This document shows, piece after piece, positions 25,305 through 34,563 of a stretch of DNA of 64,000 nt (position 1 is the stretch's first letter; the number at the start of each line of letters is the position of its first letter). Under the pieces are notes generated by a model, which saw only the letters and a program-made list of their open reading frames with translations, did no database searches and had not been told where the DNA came from. This DNA comes from Branchiibius hedensis (GTDB lineage Bacteria > Actinomycetota > Actinomycetes > Actinomycetales > Dermatophilaceae): the NCBI RefSeq assembly GCF_900108585.1, contig NZ_UESZ01000001.1, positions 2,976,001 through 3,040,000 of the forward strand, read 5' to 3'. The translations under genes and the position numbers were made by a program.

Positions 25305-26062
25305 CCTTCGAGGTGGCCGCGGACGCCTACCAGGCGTTCATGGGCCGGTACGCCGATCCGCTGGCTGACCAGCTCCTGGCCTTTCTCGTGCCGACCCCCG
25401 GCCAACGCGCGCTGGACGTCGGCGCCGGGAGCGGCGCAGTGGTCCACCGTCTCGCCGACCTCCTCGGCGCAGACGCCGTGGCCGCGGTCGATCCGTCGCC
25501 GCCGTTCGTGGCTGCGCTACGGGAGCGCCTGCCCGACACCGACGTGCGGTTGGCGTCCGCCGAATCGCTGCCGTTCGCCGACGGCGACTTCGACCTGGTC
25601 ATCGCCCAACTGGTGGTGCAGTTCATGACCGATGCCGATGGCGGCATCGCGCAGATGTGCCGGGTGACGCGGCCCGGTGGTCGGGTCGCGGCGTCGGTGT
25701 GGGATTTCGGTGGCGGCCGATCCCCGCTGTCGATCTTCTGGCAAGCGGCCAACGAGCTGTTCGACAACGTCCCGGACGAGTCGGGGCAACTCGGCACGAG
25801 TGCCGGCGAGCTGGCGTCGCTGCTGCGTCATGCCGGACTCAACTCGGTCATCGACACCGAACTGGCCGTGGACCTGTCCTTCGACAGCTTCGAATCCTGG
25901 TGGCAGCCCTACGAATTGGGCGTCGGCCCGGCCGGGGCGTACCTGCTGACCTTGGACCCAGCGCAACGCGAGTCGCTGCGGCGACGCTGCGCACAGTTGC
26001 TGCCGACGTCGCCCGGGCCGCACCACGTGGTGGCCTGGCTGGCCGTCGGCACGCGGGACTGA
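25301..26062 (+). CDS. Class I SAM-dependent methyltransferase
   Basis: The 253-residue protein shows the SAM-binding motif ALDVGAGSGAVV, an acidic motif II position (AAVDPSPPF) and the FDLVIAQLVVQFM and RVTRPGGRV segments of methyltransferase domain 11. Start GTG 25301 overlaps the previous stop. Substrate unknown; proteins of this group methylate small molecules. The FetB-like gene begins 7 bp downstream. Confidence 0.85.
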   Translation: MTFEVAADAYQAFMGRYADPLADQLLAFLVPTPGQRALDVGAGSGAVVHRLADLLGADAVAAVDPSPPFVAALRERLPDTDVRLASAESLPFADGDFDLVIAQLVVQFMTDADGGIAQMCRVTRPGGRVAASVWDFGGGRSPLSIFWQAANELFDNVPDESGQLGTSAGELASLLRHAGLNSVIDTELAVDLSFDSFESWWQPYELGVGPAGAYLLTLDPAQRESLRRRCAQLLPTSPGPHHVVAWLAVGTRD

Positions 26063-26069
26063 CCGCACT

Positions 26070-26819
26070 GTGCCGCACGCCGAACACCTGGTCGCCTCGC
26101 TGGTCGCCGTTGCGATCCTGGCCGCGATCAGCGCCGCCGTCTTCTGGGCCAACCGGTTGCCGCATCCGCTCGCACCGGTGCTGGCTATTGCCCGCGGGGT
26201 CGTGCAACTGGCGATCCTCGCGGTGGTCCTCGGTGGGCTGATCACGTCGTGGTGGGGTGTTGCTCTCGCGTTGGCCGTCATGGCCGGCATCGCGATCTGG
26301 ACTGCGGCCGGCCGCCTCGGCGGTCCGCACCAGATCCCGGTCGCTGGCACCGCGATGCTGAGTGGGGTCCTGGTCGCCTTGACCGTGGTCTTCGTGACCG
26401 GTGCATTGGATGCGACTCCTCGGTACGCCCTGGCCATCGCCGGGATCGTCATCGGCAACTCGATGACGTGTACGACGTTGGCCGGCCGTTCGTTCCGGCA
26501 GTCCTCTATCGACCAGTGGGACCAGATCGAGGGCTGGCTCGCAATCGGCGCACGGCCGTCCCAGGCCAACCTGCACGTCGCCCGCACCGCCGCCTACCAC
26601 GCCCTCGTACCCTCGATCGACCAGACGCGGACCACCGGACTGGTAACTCTCCCAGGGGCTTTCGTCGGAGCGATCTTCGGCGGTCTGTCACCGTTGGAGG
26701 CCGGCCGGTTCCAGGTGCTGGTCCTCGCGGCGATCATGGCGTGCAGTGCGATCGCGGCGACCATCACCACCCGGCTGCTGAGCCGCACCGCGATGAAGCC
26801 CGTCGCCGCGCCCGCCTAG
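26070..26819 (+). CDS. fetB: FetB/UPF0014-family ABC permease
   Basis: This 249-residue protein, GTG start, has about seven membrane segments and the UPF0014 signature NSMTCTTLAGRSF, then EGWLAIGARPSQA and TTGLVTLPGAFVG. In Escherichia coli FetB works with the ATPase FetA in iron export. No fetA-like ATPase gene is adjacent here, so the partner must be encoded elsewhere, or the protein has another role. Symbol is given by family only. Confidence 0.82.
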   Translation: MPHAEHLVASLVAVAILAAISAAVFWANRLPHPLAPVLAIARGVVQLAILAVVLGGLITSWWGVALALAVMAGIAIWTAAGRLGGPHQIPVAGTAMLSGVLVALTVVFVTGALDATPRYALAIAGIVIGNSMTCTTLAGRSFRQSSIDQWDQIEGWLAIGARPSQANLHVARTAAYHALVPSIDQTRTTGLVTLPGAFVGAIFGGLSPLEAGRFQVLVLAAIMACSAIAATITTRLLSRTAMKPVAAPA

Positions 26820-26828
26820 GACCGTCCT

Positions 26829-27136
26829 GTGACGATGACAGACCGACTGCAGTTGGCCGAACCTGTCGCGGCGGATCTCCCGGAGCTGTTCACCATCTAC
26901 TCCGATCCCCTTGTCTGGCAGCACTTCCCCAGCCTTCGACACACCGAACCTGCGCAGACGGAGTCTCTGCTGACCTGCTGGAGCACAAAACCGCATCGGC
27001 GAACGTCGCGCGCAAGGTCGGTCTGTCGCTGCAACACCGGGCGCCGGACGCGGGTAACCCCGATCCGCAGGCCATCAGGTTGGTGTACGCCGATCGGCAG
27101 CTGACCGACGAACAGCTGGCTGCCGCGTTGGCCTGA
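26829..27136 (+). pseudogene. GNAT acetyltransferase remnant with internal deletion
   Basis: The first 50 codons (from ATG 26829: RLQLAEPVAADLPELFTIYS, then PLVWQHFPSL) match the N-terminus of RimJ/RimL-type acetyltransferases. The last 50 or so codons are in a different frame and match the C-terminus: LEHKTASANVARKVGLSLQH, then RLVYADRQLTDEQLAAALA. The acetyl-CoA-binding middle of roughly 70 residues is missing. The junction is near 26975. The gene cannot encode a working enzyme. Confidence 0.8.
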
Positions 27137-27154
27137 GCCCGTTACCGTTGCCTG

Positions 27155-28045
27155 GTGTCTGTGAATCAGCCTGCTCCCATCATCCGCGTGGTAGCTGCTC
27201 TGACGACGGACCCGCAAGGCCGGATCCTGTTGGTGCGTAAGCGAACCTCGCAGGTGTTCATGCAGCCCGGCGGCAAGCCGGAACCCGGAGAGACGGCAGT
27301 CGCCGCGCTGCGACGGGAGTTGCAGGAGGAGCTGCAGATCGACGTACCGGAAGCAGCGCTCGACCCGGTCGGCGACTTCACCACGGACACGGCCAACGAA
27401 CCGGGCCACGTGCTGCACTCCCAGGTCTTCCGGCTGCACCTTGATCAGCCGGTGACGGCGGCCGCGGAGATCGCCGAAGCACGGTGGTTCACGCTGGCCG
27501 AGGCGGACGCCCTGGGTGACCGCCTCGCCCCGCTGGCCCGGAAGCTGCTTCCCCGGCTCGCCGAACCCCGGATGCGGCACAGCGTCCGGGCACTGATCCT
27601 CGACGAGGACGACAACGTGTTGTTGTTGCGTTTCCGCTGGGACAACCCTGGGGGCGTCACCGAGTTCTGGGCGTATCCCGGTGGGGGCATCGAACCCGGC
27701 GAGTCTGCGCTGCAGGCGCTCCAACGAGAGCTGCGTGAAGAAGTGGGATTGGAACTCGCCGAGCTCGGCCCCGAACTGTGGACGAAGACCGCCCACTTCC
27801 CGATGGGCCAATGGGACGGCCAGGTCGACCACATCCATCTGCTGCGCGTGCCGCATTTCGAACCACGACCGGGGTTCAGCGAGGATCAGCTCCGCGCCGA
27901 GCACGTCCACGAGGTGCGGTGGTGGTCGCCCGACGAAATTGCCCGCAGCACAGCGACGTTCAGCCCGCGATCACTCCCGACGCTGCTGGTGCGACTCCGC
28001 GATGAAGGGCCGCCGGACACACCGGTCACGTTGACGGGCTTTTGA
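27155..28045 (+). CDS. Tandem Nudix hydrolase (two Nudix domains)
   Basis: The 296-residue protein has two Nudix domains. The first box is at residues 40-62 (GGKPEPGETAVAALRRELQE followed by EL): its REXXEE metal core is intact but the usual EEXG Gly is replaced by Gln. The second, at 178-200 (GGIEPGESALQALQRELREE), is canonical. Both could hydrolyse nucleoside diphosphate-X compounds with Mg; true substrates are unknown. Start is GTG 27155. The 3' end overlaps the convergent K+ channel gene by 20 bp. Confidence 0.85.
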   Translation: MSVNQPAPIIRVVAALTTDPQGRILLVRKRTSQVFMQPGGKPEPGETAVAALRRELQEELQIDVPEAALDPVGDFTTDTANEPGHVLHSQVFRLHLDQPVTAAAEIAEARWFTLAEADALGDRLAPLARKLLPRLAEPRMRHSVRALILDEDDNVLLLRFRWDNPGGVTEFWAYPGGGIEPGESALQALQRELREEVGLELAELGPELWTKTAHFPMGQWDGQVDHIHLLRVPHFEPRPGFSEDQLRAEHVHEVRWWSPDEIARSTATFSPRSLPTLLVRLRDEGPPDTPVTLTGF

Positions 28046-28577
28046 CCTCCGCGTGCGAGGCGGCCGGCCGACGACGAGCGGCCGTGAAGATCAACCGCGC
28101 GACACCGCTGAGCAGGATCAGGTTCAACAGCATCTGGATCGTGACGGCCAATCGCATGGCGTCGGTGCGTGGGGTGATGTCGCCGTATCCGACCGTGGTG
28201 AAGGTCGCGACGGTGAAGTAGACCGCGGACACGTGGTCCAGGCGGACGGAGAACGCGCTCGGATCGGCCTCCGACCCGGACAGATACAGCCGGGCGAAGA
28301 AGACCAGGAAGACAGCGATGATCACCAGCAACGCTTCCATCGAGCGCACGACGGCGTATCGGGCGTGCCGGATCACCCAGACGGCCATCGCGATGAGCTG
28401 CGACATCGCCGCCACGAAGATCAGCAACCACTGCCAGTCCGTGGCGAAGCCGTCGCCGCGCACGGGAACGATCACAAACAAGGCTGCCGCCAACAGCACC
28501 ACCAGGCAGACGCGGAGCGCCATGAACAACCACGCAGCCGCTGCCCTGGCCTTCACCCGTCCGTCCACGGCTCCCAC
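28026..28577 (-). CDS. Two-pore-helix potassium channel-family protein
   Basis: The 183-residue protein has about four membrane segments. The last two enclose the pore loop with selectivity filter TFTTVGYGDITP. There is no visible C-terminal RCK nucleotide-binding domain and no charged voltage sensor, so gating is unclear. It should allow K+ flux across the cell membrane. Confidence 0.87.
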   Translation of the reverse strand: MGAVDGRVKARAAAAWLFMALRVCLVVLLAAALFVIVPVRGDGFATDWQWLLIFVAAMSQLIAMAVWVIRHARYAVVRSMEALLVIIAVFLVFFARLYLSGSEADPSAFSVRLDHVSAVYFTVATFTTVGYGDITPRTDAMRLAVTIQMLLNLILLSGVARLIFTAARRRPAASHAEVKSPST

Positions 28578-28623
28578 TGTGACGGACCGGGCAGCGATTT
28601 CCGGTCATGGCACGCCGCGCTCC

Positions 28624-29508
28624 CTACCCGGCGAGAACGCTCAACTGCTCCTTCGTGAGGGTGATCGCACCCACCGCAAGGTTCTCCTCCAGGTGCGCCA
28701 CCGACGACGTGCCCGGGATCAACAAGATGTTCGGCGAGCGGGCCAGCAGCCACGCCAGGCCGATCTGCGCCGGTGAGACTCCATGGGCCGCGGCAATCTC
28801 CTGGACCCGCGCATCGTCGACGACCTTGGGCATGTTCGGGAAGGCAGAACCCAACGGAAAGTAGGGCACGTAGGCGATGCCGGCGGCGGCGCAGCGCTCG
28901 AGGACGGGCGCATCGGACTGGTCGACCAGGCTGAACGCGTTCTGGACGCAGGTGATTTCGGCTTCGGCGATGGCCAGGTTGACCGTGTCCAGGTCAACGG
29001 TCGAGACCCCGATGCCGCCGATCTTGCCCTCGTCGCGCAGCGCGGCCAGCTCAGACAACTGGTCCTCGATGGGCACCACGTCGTGGCCCTCGTGCTCATC
29101 CATCCGGCGCAGGTTCACGGCGGCGATCTGCTCGAGCCCCAGCGTGCGCAGGTTGGCCTCGACGTCGTCCCGGAGTTCCTGCGGGGTCTGCGCCGGGACC
29201 CAGTTGCCTTCACCGTCGCGGCGGGCACCGACCTTGGTCACGATGGACAGGTCCTCGGAGTAGGGGTGCAGCGCCTCGCGAATCAACTCGTTGGAGACGT
29301 CCGGGCCGTAGAACTGAGCGGTGTCGATGTGATTGACCCCGAGCTCGACCGCTCGCCGCAGGACGGCGATCGCGGCGTCCTTGTTCTTGGGCGGCCCGAA
29401 GACACCGGGCCCGGGCAGTTGCATCGCCCCGAAACCGATCCGGTTGACCGGGCGCCCGGCCAGTTCGAAGTCTCCCGCAGCAGCGGCGTTCACCACGTTC
29501 TCGCTCAC
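28624..29508 (-). CDS. Aldo/keto reductase
   Basis: A 294-residue AKR barrel. Asp and Tyr of the catalytic tetrad are in NHIDTAQFYG and Lys in IVTKVG. The usual catalytic His is replaced: the segment reads AAVNLRRMD, as in the YdbC-like subgroup. NADPH-binding residues are in LLIPGTSSVAHLEEN. Substrate unknown. Confidence 0.9.
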   Translation of the reverse strand: MSENVVNAAAAGDFELAGRPVNRIGFGAMQLPGPGVFGPPKNKDAAIAVLRRAVELGVNHIDTAQFYGPDVSNELIREALHPYSEDLSIVTKVGARRDGEGNWVPAQTPQELRDDVEANLRTLGLEQIAAVNLRRMDEHEGHDVVPIEDQLSELAALRDEGKIGGIGVSTVDLDTVNLAIAEAEITCVQNAFSLVDQSDAPVLERCAAAGIAYVPYFPLGSAFPNMPKVVDDARVQEIAAAHGVSPAQIGLAWLLARSPNILLIPGTSSVAHLEENLAVGAITLTKEQLSVLAG

Positions 29509-29538
29509 GTGTCGTGAGGCTACCTCCCGTTGCTGGTC

Positions 29539-30285
29539 CTACCTACCCCCGGAGACGTCGATGAAGGTGCCGGTGACGTACGACGCCCGGTCCGACAGCA
29601 GCCACGTCACGGCGTCGGCGACCTCCTGAGCGGTTCCGGCCCGGCCCATCGGTTGCATCGGCCCGACCCGGTCGGCGCGCCGCGGTTCGCCACCGAGGAT
29701 GTGGATCTCGGTGTCGATAATCCCGGCCCGGATCGAGTTGACCCGGATCCCTTCGGCAGCAACCTCCAACGCCAAGCCACGGGTCAGCGAATCGACCGCA
29801 CCCTTGCTCGCGGCGTAGTCGACGTACTCGTTCGGCGAGCCCAGCACCGAGGCTTTGGAGGAGATGTTGACGATCGCCCGGGCGCCGACCGGCCGTTCGC
29901 GCATCCGCCGGACCGCCTCCCGACAGCACAGTGCCGTACCAATGACGTTGACCTGCAGCATGTTCCGCCAGCGATCCGCGTCAATGTCGACGAAGGAGCT
30001 CTGCCGGCCCACGATCCCGGCGCTGTTCACAACAGCGGCCAGGTCGCCGTACTCGTCGACGGTCTGAAACAGTGTCTCGATCGCGGCAGGGTCGGCGACA
30101 TCGCACTGTACGGCGATCACGGGCGAGCCGGGTGCGTCCAGTTCGGCGACGATCCGGTCCGCGGCGTCGGCATCGGAGCGGTAGGCGAGGATCAGAGTCC
30201 GACCCTGCACTCGCGCCAGTTGCCGTGCCGTGGCAGCGCCGATGCCGCGCGTGCCGCCGGTGATGACGTAGACCTCGTTGCCCAT
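29539..30285 (-). CDS. Short-chain dehydrogenase/reductase
   Basis: The 248-residue enzyme has the Rossmann motif TGGTRGIG, the NSAG motif, catalytic Ser in NISSKAS, and YxxxK in YVDYAASKGA. The C-terminus (YVTGTFIDVSGGR) is typical for the 3-oxoacyl-ACP reductase and glucose dehydrogenase groups. It is probably NAD(P)H-dependent with an unknown carbonyl substrate. It is separated from the aldo/keto reductase by 30 bp and may be cotranscribed with it. Confidence 0.9.
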   Translation of the reverse strand: MGNEVYVITGGTRGIGAATARQLARVQGRTLILAYRSDADAADRIVAELDAPGSPVIAVQCDVADPAAIETLFQTVDEYGDLAAVVNSAGIVGRQSSFVDIDADRWRNMLQVNVIGTALCCREAVRRMRERPVGARAIVNISSKASVLGSPNEYVDYAASKGAVDSLTRGLALEVAAEGIRVNSIRAGIIDTEIHILGGEPRRADRVGPMQPMGRAGTAQEVADAVTWLLSDRASYVTGTFIDVSGGR

Positions 30286-30294
30286 GGCCCGAGC

Positions 30295-31179
30295 CTATGG
30301 CGTCGTGACCAGCGAATACTCCGCAGAGTCGGCGAGCGCTTCGAATCCGATCCGGGCGTACACACCGTTGGAGACCGGGTTCGTGACGTCGGTGTAGAGG
30401 CAGGCCCGCAGCCCCGCGTCGAGGATCTGTTGGCCGGCGGTCGCGACCACCCACGCGGCGTACCCCTTGCCCCGGAACGGTTTTGGCGTCAGCACCGGAC
30501 CGATGCGAGCGGACCCGAAGGCGGGCACGTTGATCCCGGTGAGGTGCACGATCTGGCCGTCGACCTCCCAGAGCAGATAGCGCCGGCCCACCTGCAGCTG
30601 CTCCCGCACCTCCTGCGCAGTGGCCACGAAGGTCTCTCCCGGATGCAGCGGCCGCGCGGCTTGCTCGGCCGCTTGCGCCATGAACCCGGCCAGCAGCGGC
30701 AACAGCCGATCGACGTCATCAGTGGTTGCTTCCCGCAGCGACCCCGCCGGTTGCTGCGGCCACTTCACGGTGGTCAACTCCCACAGCCGCGTCGGCACGT
30801 CCTGCACGGCCACTGCCCCGATTGCGCTGGCCATCGCATCGGCGAACTGTTGCACAGCAGGCAACTCACCGTTCGCCGCCAAGGCGGTCTCACCTCGCGC
30901 GAGGAGGGCGGCCACGAGCGCACTGACAGCGGCCTGCGGCTGTCCGCCCAACCACACCGAGTGCTCACCCGCCGGATGTGTCCGCATCGCGACCCCGACG
31001 ATCGAGGCACCATCTCGCACCACGGCGTACCACCGTGGCCAGTCCACCGGCTCGGGCGGGAGCATGGCGCCTCGCTCGGCGTTCGTGGCCAGCACACTCA
31101 GCCGCACCGGGTCCGCGGCCAGGTAGTCACCCGCGACCGCCAGGAAGTCCGTTGCGTCCGTGAAGAAGTCCACCTGCAT
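30295..31179 (-). CDS. GNAT-family N-acetyltransferase
   Basis: The 294-residue protein ends with a GNAT domain: GPVLTPKPFRGKGYAAWVVA is the acetyl-CoA loop and TDVTNPVSNGVYARIGFEAL the C-terminal part. The first 130 residues are a second, degenerate GNAT-like half, a common arrangement in actinomycetes. ATG 31179 was chosen because the upstream in-frame sequence is highly basic and lies opposite the ROK gene's end. Substrate unknown. Confidence 0.82.
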   Translation of the reverse strand: MQVDFFTDATDFLAVAGDYLAADPVRLSVLATNAERGAMLPPEPVDWPRWYAVVRDGASIVGVAMRTHPAGEHSVWLGGQPQAAVSALVAALLARGETALAANGELPAVQQFADAMASAIGAVAVQDVPTRLWELTTVKWPQQPAGSLREATTDDVDRLLPLLAGFMAQAAEQAARPLHPGETFVATAQEVREQLQVGRRYLLWEVDGQIVHLTGINVPAFGSARIGPVLTPKPFRGKGYAAWVVATAGQQILDAGLRACLYTDVTNPVSNGVYARIGFEALADSAEYSLVTTP

Positions 31180-31228
31180 GTCGCGACGGTAACGGCCACG
31201 CCGTGGGCGACGCGAGGCAATTTCCAGG

Positions 31229-32410
31229 TCAGAGGATCGAAAGGTCTCCGGCGAAGAGATCCTCGAAGGCGAGCTCGGCCGCACCCACCAGGATCGGCTC
31301 CTCGAGCACGCCCGGCAGGAGGGCCACCGGTGCGGACGCGTCCGCCGTCGCGCCGCGCGCGACACGTCGGGCAACGGCCGGCGCGCAGCGCCGGATGACC
31401 TCGCCGAGATGGCCGACGTAGACCACGGCGCTGGGCTCCAGGAAGGTCACGACGTTGCCGGTGGCCACGCCGACCCAGTCGGCCACCTCGCCGAGCACCC
31501 GTGCGGCCACCTGATCGCCGCCATCGAAGCGCGCGAAGAGTTCCTCGACGTCGCCAGCTACAAGTCCTCCGCGGCGACTGGCCCGCAACAGGGCTGGGGC
31601 GCCTGCGTATTGCTCGAGACACCCCCGGTTGCCGCAGTGGCAACGCCGGCCTTTGGGGTCCATCACCACATGGCCCATCTCGCCCGCGTACCCCGTGGCA
31701 CCGTGCAACGGCCGGCCGCCCACGAGCACTCCGCTGCCGACGCCGTTGCGGCCCAGCACGCACACCAAGTCGTCGTACCCGCGGCCCGCGCCGCGCAGAT
31801 GCTCGGCGTACGCGGCCAGATCGGCGTCGTTGACCAGATGCACCTCACGACCGAGTCGATCGCGCATGAGCTGACCGAACGGGACACCGTGCCAGCGAAG
31901 GTTCGGTGCGTTGAGCACCCAACCGTCGTGGGTGCGCACCATTCCCGGCACCCCGACGCACAGCCCCACGCAGCGCGATCCGGCTGCCTCACACCCGAGT
32001 TCATCGGCTGCTTGAGCGATGGCGTCTGCGACGTCCTCGGGCGCGGGGTGCTTCACCGGATGATTCCAGGTACGACGGGCACGCACCTGGCCGCCGAACC
32101 CCACCGCCGCCACCGTCACCGTGCGGACGTCCAGGTCCACGGCGATGACGTGAGCTGCCTGCGGGAGGGCGGTCACGACGTACGACGGTCGGCCGGCGCC
32201 CGACTTGGCCGGATCCGGGTGCTCAGCCACCATGCCGCGCTCGGCGAGTTCCCCGACGAGCGCGGCAATGGTGCTGCGGTTCAGGCCAGTAGCGGTCGTG
32301 AGCTCACTGCGGGAGATCGAACCGACCTGGTGCAGATGGCGCAGCAACAAGCCAAGGTTGTGCTTACGGATCTGCTCGGGTCGGGCAACCGACCGAATGA
32401 CGGTGCTCAT
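31229..32410 (-). CDS. ROK-family transcriptional regulator
   Basis: The 393-residue protein has an N-terminal winged helix (SISRSELTTATGLNRSTIAA) followed by a ROK sugar-kinase-like domain. The ROK zinc site is seen in GRRCHCGNRGCLEQYAG. Such proteins sense a sugar and control uptake genes. It is 25 bp behind the xylH-like gene and codirectional, so it likely regulates the operon upstream of it. A TGTTGT-N5-ACAACA dyad before that operon is a candidate site. Confidence 0.9.
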   Translation of the reverse strand: MSTVIRSVARPEQIRKHNLGLLLRHLHQVGSISRSELTTATGLNRSTIAALVGELAERGMVAEHPDPAKSGAGRPSYVVTALPQAAHVIAVDLDVRTVTVAAVGFGGQVRARRTWNHPVKHPAPEDVADAIAQAADELGCEAAGSRCVGLCVGVPGMVRTHDGWVLNAPNLRWHGVPFGQLMRDRLGREVHLVNDADLAAYAEHLRGAGRGYDDLVCVLGRNGVGSGVLVGGRPLHGATGYAGEMGHVVMDPKGRRCHCGNRGCLEQYAGAPALLRASRRGGLVAGDVEELFARFDGGDQVAARVLGEVADWVGVATGNVVTFLEPSAVVYVGHLGEVIRRCAPAVARRVARGATADASAPVALLPGVLEEPILVGAAELAFEDLFAGDLSIL

Positions 32411-32435
32411 CGCGGGCCCAGCGTATCGACGTACG

Positions 32436-33755
32436 TCAGCCGAGTCCGGTCGCGCCCGCCCGCCGACGGCTCAGGGCGTCGACCGTTGCTGCCAGGGCCA
32501 GCACGGCACCGGTGACGATCATCTGCCAGGCCGCGTTGTTCTTGCTCTGGATCAGGTCGGACATGCCGTTGATGATGACGGCGACCACCAGGCCACCGAC
32601 GACCGCGTCGGTGATCTTGCCCTTGCCGCCGAACAGGCTTGTCCCACCGACGACTGCGGCACCCACGGCCAGCAACAGGGTGTTGCCGCCACCGGTCTGC
32701 TGGCTGACGCCGCTCTGTGAACCGAGCACCAGACCGGAGATGACCGCCATGGTGGAACAGATGACGAACACCGAGATGCGCACGGCGTCGACCCGGATAC
32801 CGGCCCGGCGGGCGGCTTCGTCGTTGCCGCCGACGGCGTAGATGTGCCGGCCGTAACGGGTGCGGTTCAGCACGAACGCCAACACGAGCACGAGCGCCAG
32901 GATCAGCGGCACCACCCACGGGATGCCCTGCAGCGTCGGCGGCGCGACCTGGACGAGCTTGCCGTCGACGGTGGCGACGCCGGGGGCGGCACCCGAGTTC
33001 TGGTTGATGTTGTAGAGGAAGGTCGCGCCGAGGACGACCACTGCGGTCGCCCCGATCTTCAGCGCGGTGACCGCGGTCGGCTCGGTGGCCAGGTTGCGGG
33101 CCCGTCGGCCCCGGAGCCGGTTCAGCACCACGGCGGCGTACCCGAGCACGACGAGGATCGCGAGGGCCCAGCCCAACCAGACCGGCATCAATTCGTTCTC
33201 GAGCGCATCCAGCACGGGCTGGTGGTAGGACAGCGCTCCGCTGCTACCGACCGTGTTCATGATCAGGATGAGTACGCCCTGCAAACCGAGGAACAGTGCC
33301 AGGGTGATCACGAAGGACGGCACGCGCAGTTTGGCGCGCATGACTCCGATGAACAGACCGATGAGCGCACCGACGACCAACGCGACGAGCAGGGCGATCG
33401 GCCAGGGCCACTGGTGGAACAGCAGCACCGCGATGATCCCGGCGCCCACGCCGGAGGTGGTGCCGGCGGACAGGTCGATCTCGCCGAGCAGCAGGACGAA
33501 GACCAGACCCATTGCCAGCAGGATTCCCGGAGCGGCCTGCGTCGTGAGGGATGACAGGTTGCTGAGGGAGAAGAAGCCGCTGTCGAAGATCGAGAAGATC
33601 AGCACCAGGACGAGTAGGGCCGCGACCGCGGGCAGTGAGCCCATGTCGCCGCCGCGGATCCGGGTGATGTAACCACCGATGAACGACTTCAGGTCGCTGG
33701 TCGGGACGGTTGCGAGCGCCAGTTCATCTCTGGTCGTGGGGGTTTCGGTAGTCAC
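32436..33755 (-). CDS. xylH: Xylose-type sugar ABC transporter permease
   Basis: This 439-residue protein of the BPD_transp_2 family has ten or more membrane segments. The extra loop with a hydrophilic Arg-rich patch (NRLRGRRARNLATEP) makes it long, as in XylH-like permeases. Conserved LFGGKGKITDAVVGGLVVAV is close to the C-terminus. The start overlaps the stop of the ATPase gene. The symbol reflects similarity of the whole operon to XylFGH; the actual sugar is not proven. Confidence 0.85.
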   Translation of the reverse strand: MTTETPTTRDELALATVPTSDLKSFIGGYITRIRGGDMGSLPAVAALLVLVLIFSIFDSGFFSLSNLSSLTTQAAPGILLAMGLVFVLLLGEIDLSAGTTSGVGAGIIAVLLFHQWPWPIALLVALVVGALIGLFIGVMRAKLRVPSFVITLALFLGLQGVLILIMNTVGSSGALSYHQPVLDALENELMPVWLGWALAILVVLGYAAVVLNRLRGRRARNLATEPTAVTALKIGATAVVVLGATFLYNINQNSGAAPGVATVDGKLVQVAPPTLQGIPWVVPLILALVLVLAFVLNRTRYGRHIYAVGGNDEAARRAGIRVDAVRISVFVICSTMAVISGLVLGSQSGVSQQTGGGNTLLLAVGAAVVGGTSLFGGKGKITDAVVGGLVVAVIINGMSDLIQSKNNAAWQMIVTGAVLALAATVDALSRRRAGATGLG

Positions 33756-34537
33756 GAGGAAGCAGCTCCTACGGAAGTGGGGGCGGGCAGACCGATCTCG
33801 CCGGAGCGGCCGGTGGTGATCAGCTCCACCACCTGGGTCGTGGTCACGTCCTTGGCGTCGACGATGGCGGCGGTCTGGCCGAGGTAGAGGGCCGCGATCT
33901 TGTCGGCGACCTGCATGACGTCGTTCATGTTGTGCGAGATCAGGACCACCGCAACGCCGGAGTCGGCCAGACGGCGGACGAGATTGAGGACCTGCTCGGT
34001 CTGTGCGACGCCGAGGGCGGCGGTCGGCTCATCCAGGATGACCAGTTTCGCCTGCCACAGAACGGCTTTGGCGATCGCGACGGTCTGCCGCTGGCCACCG
34101 GACAGGCTCGAAACCCGCTGCCGGACCGACTTCAGGGTGCGCACGGACAATGATTTCAGCGCGTCACTCGCGGCGACTTCCATCGAGTCCTCGTCCATGG
34201 AGATGCCACGCATCTGCTCGCGGCCGAGGAACATGTTCTGGACGACGTCGAGGTTCTCGCACAGCGCGAGATCCTGGTAGACGATCTCGACGCCGAGGGC
34301 TGCCGCGTCACGCGGTCCGTGCACGGAGACCGGGTTTCCGTCGAACAGGTAGTCGCCGGAATCGATGGAGTAGGTCCCGCCGATGCATTTGACGAGGGTG
34401 GACTTGCCGGCGCCGTTGTCACCGACCAGCGCGGTCACCTGGCCGGCGTACGCCTCGAAGTCGACGTCGCGCAGCACGTGGACCGCGCCAAAGCTCTTGT
34501 TGATGTCCCGCAGTTGCAGGACAGGGGTGTCTGACAT
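33752..34537 (-). CDS. xylG: Sugar ABC transporter ATP-binding protein
   Basis: A 261-residue single-domain ATPase with Walker A GDNGAGKST, signature LSGGQRQ and Walker B LVILDEPTAA. XylG from enterics has two ATPase domains; this is half that size, as in many actinobacterial systems of this type. It overlaps xylH by 4 bp and is separated from the binding-protein gene by an 83-bp spacer with a strong hairpin. Confidence 0.87.
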   Translation of the reverse strand: MSDTPVLQLRDINKSFGAVHVLRDVDFEAYAGQVTALVGDNGAGKSTLVKCIGGTYSIDSGDYLFDGNPVSVHGPRDAAALGVEIVYQDLALCENLDVVQNMFLGREQMRGISMDEDSMEVAASDALKSLSVRTLKSVRQRVSSLSGGQRQTVAIAKAVLWQAKLVILDEPTAALGVAQTEQVLNLVRRLADSGVAVVLISHNMNDVMQVADKIAALYLGQTAAIVDAKDVTTTQVVELITTGRSGEIGLPAPTSVGAASS

Positions 34538-34563
34538 GAATTCCTTCTGCCGTCAGGGAGTTC

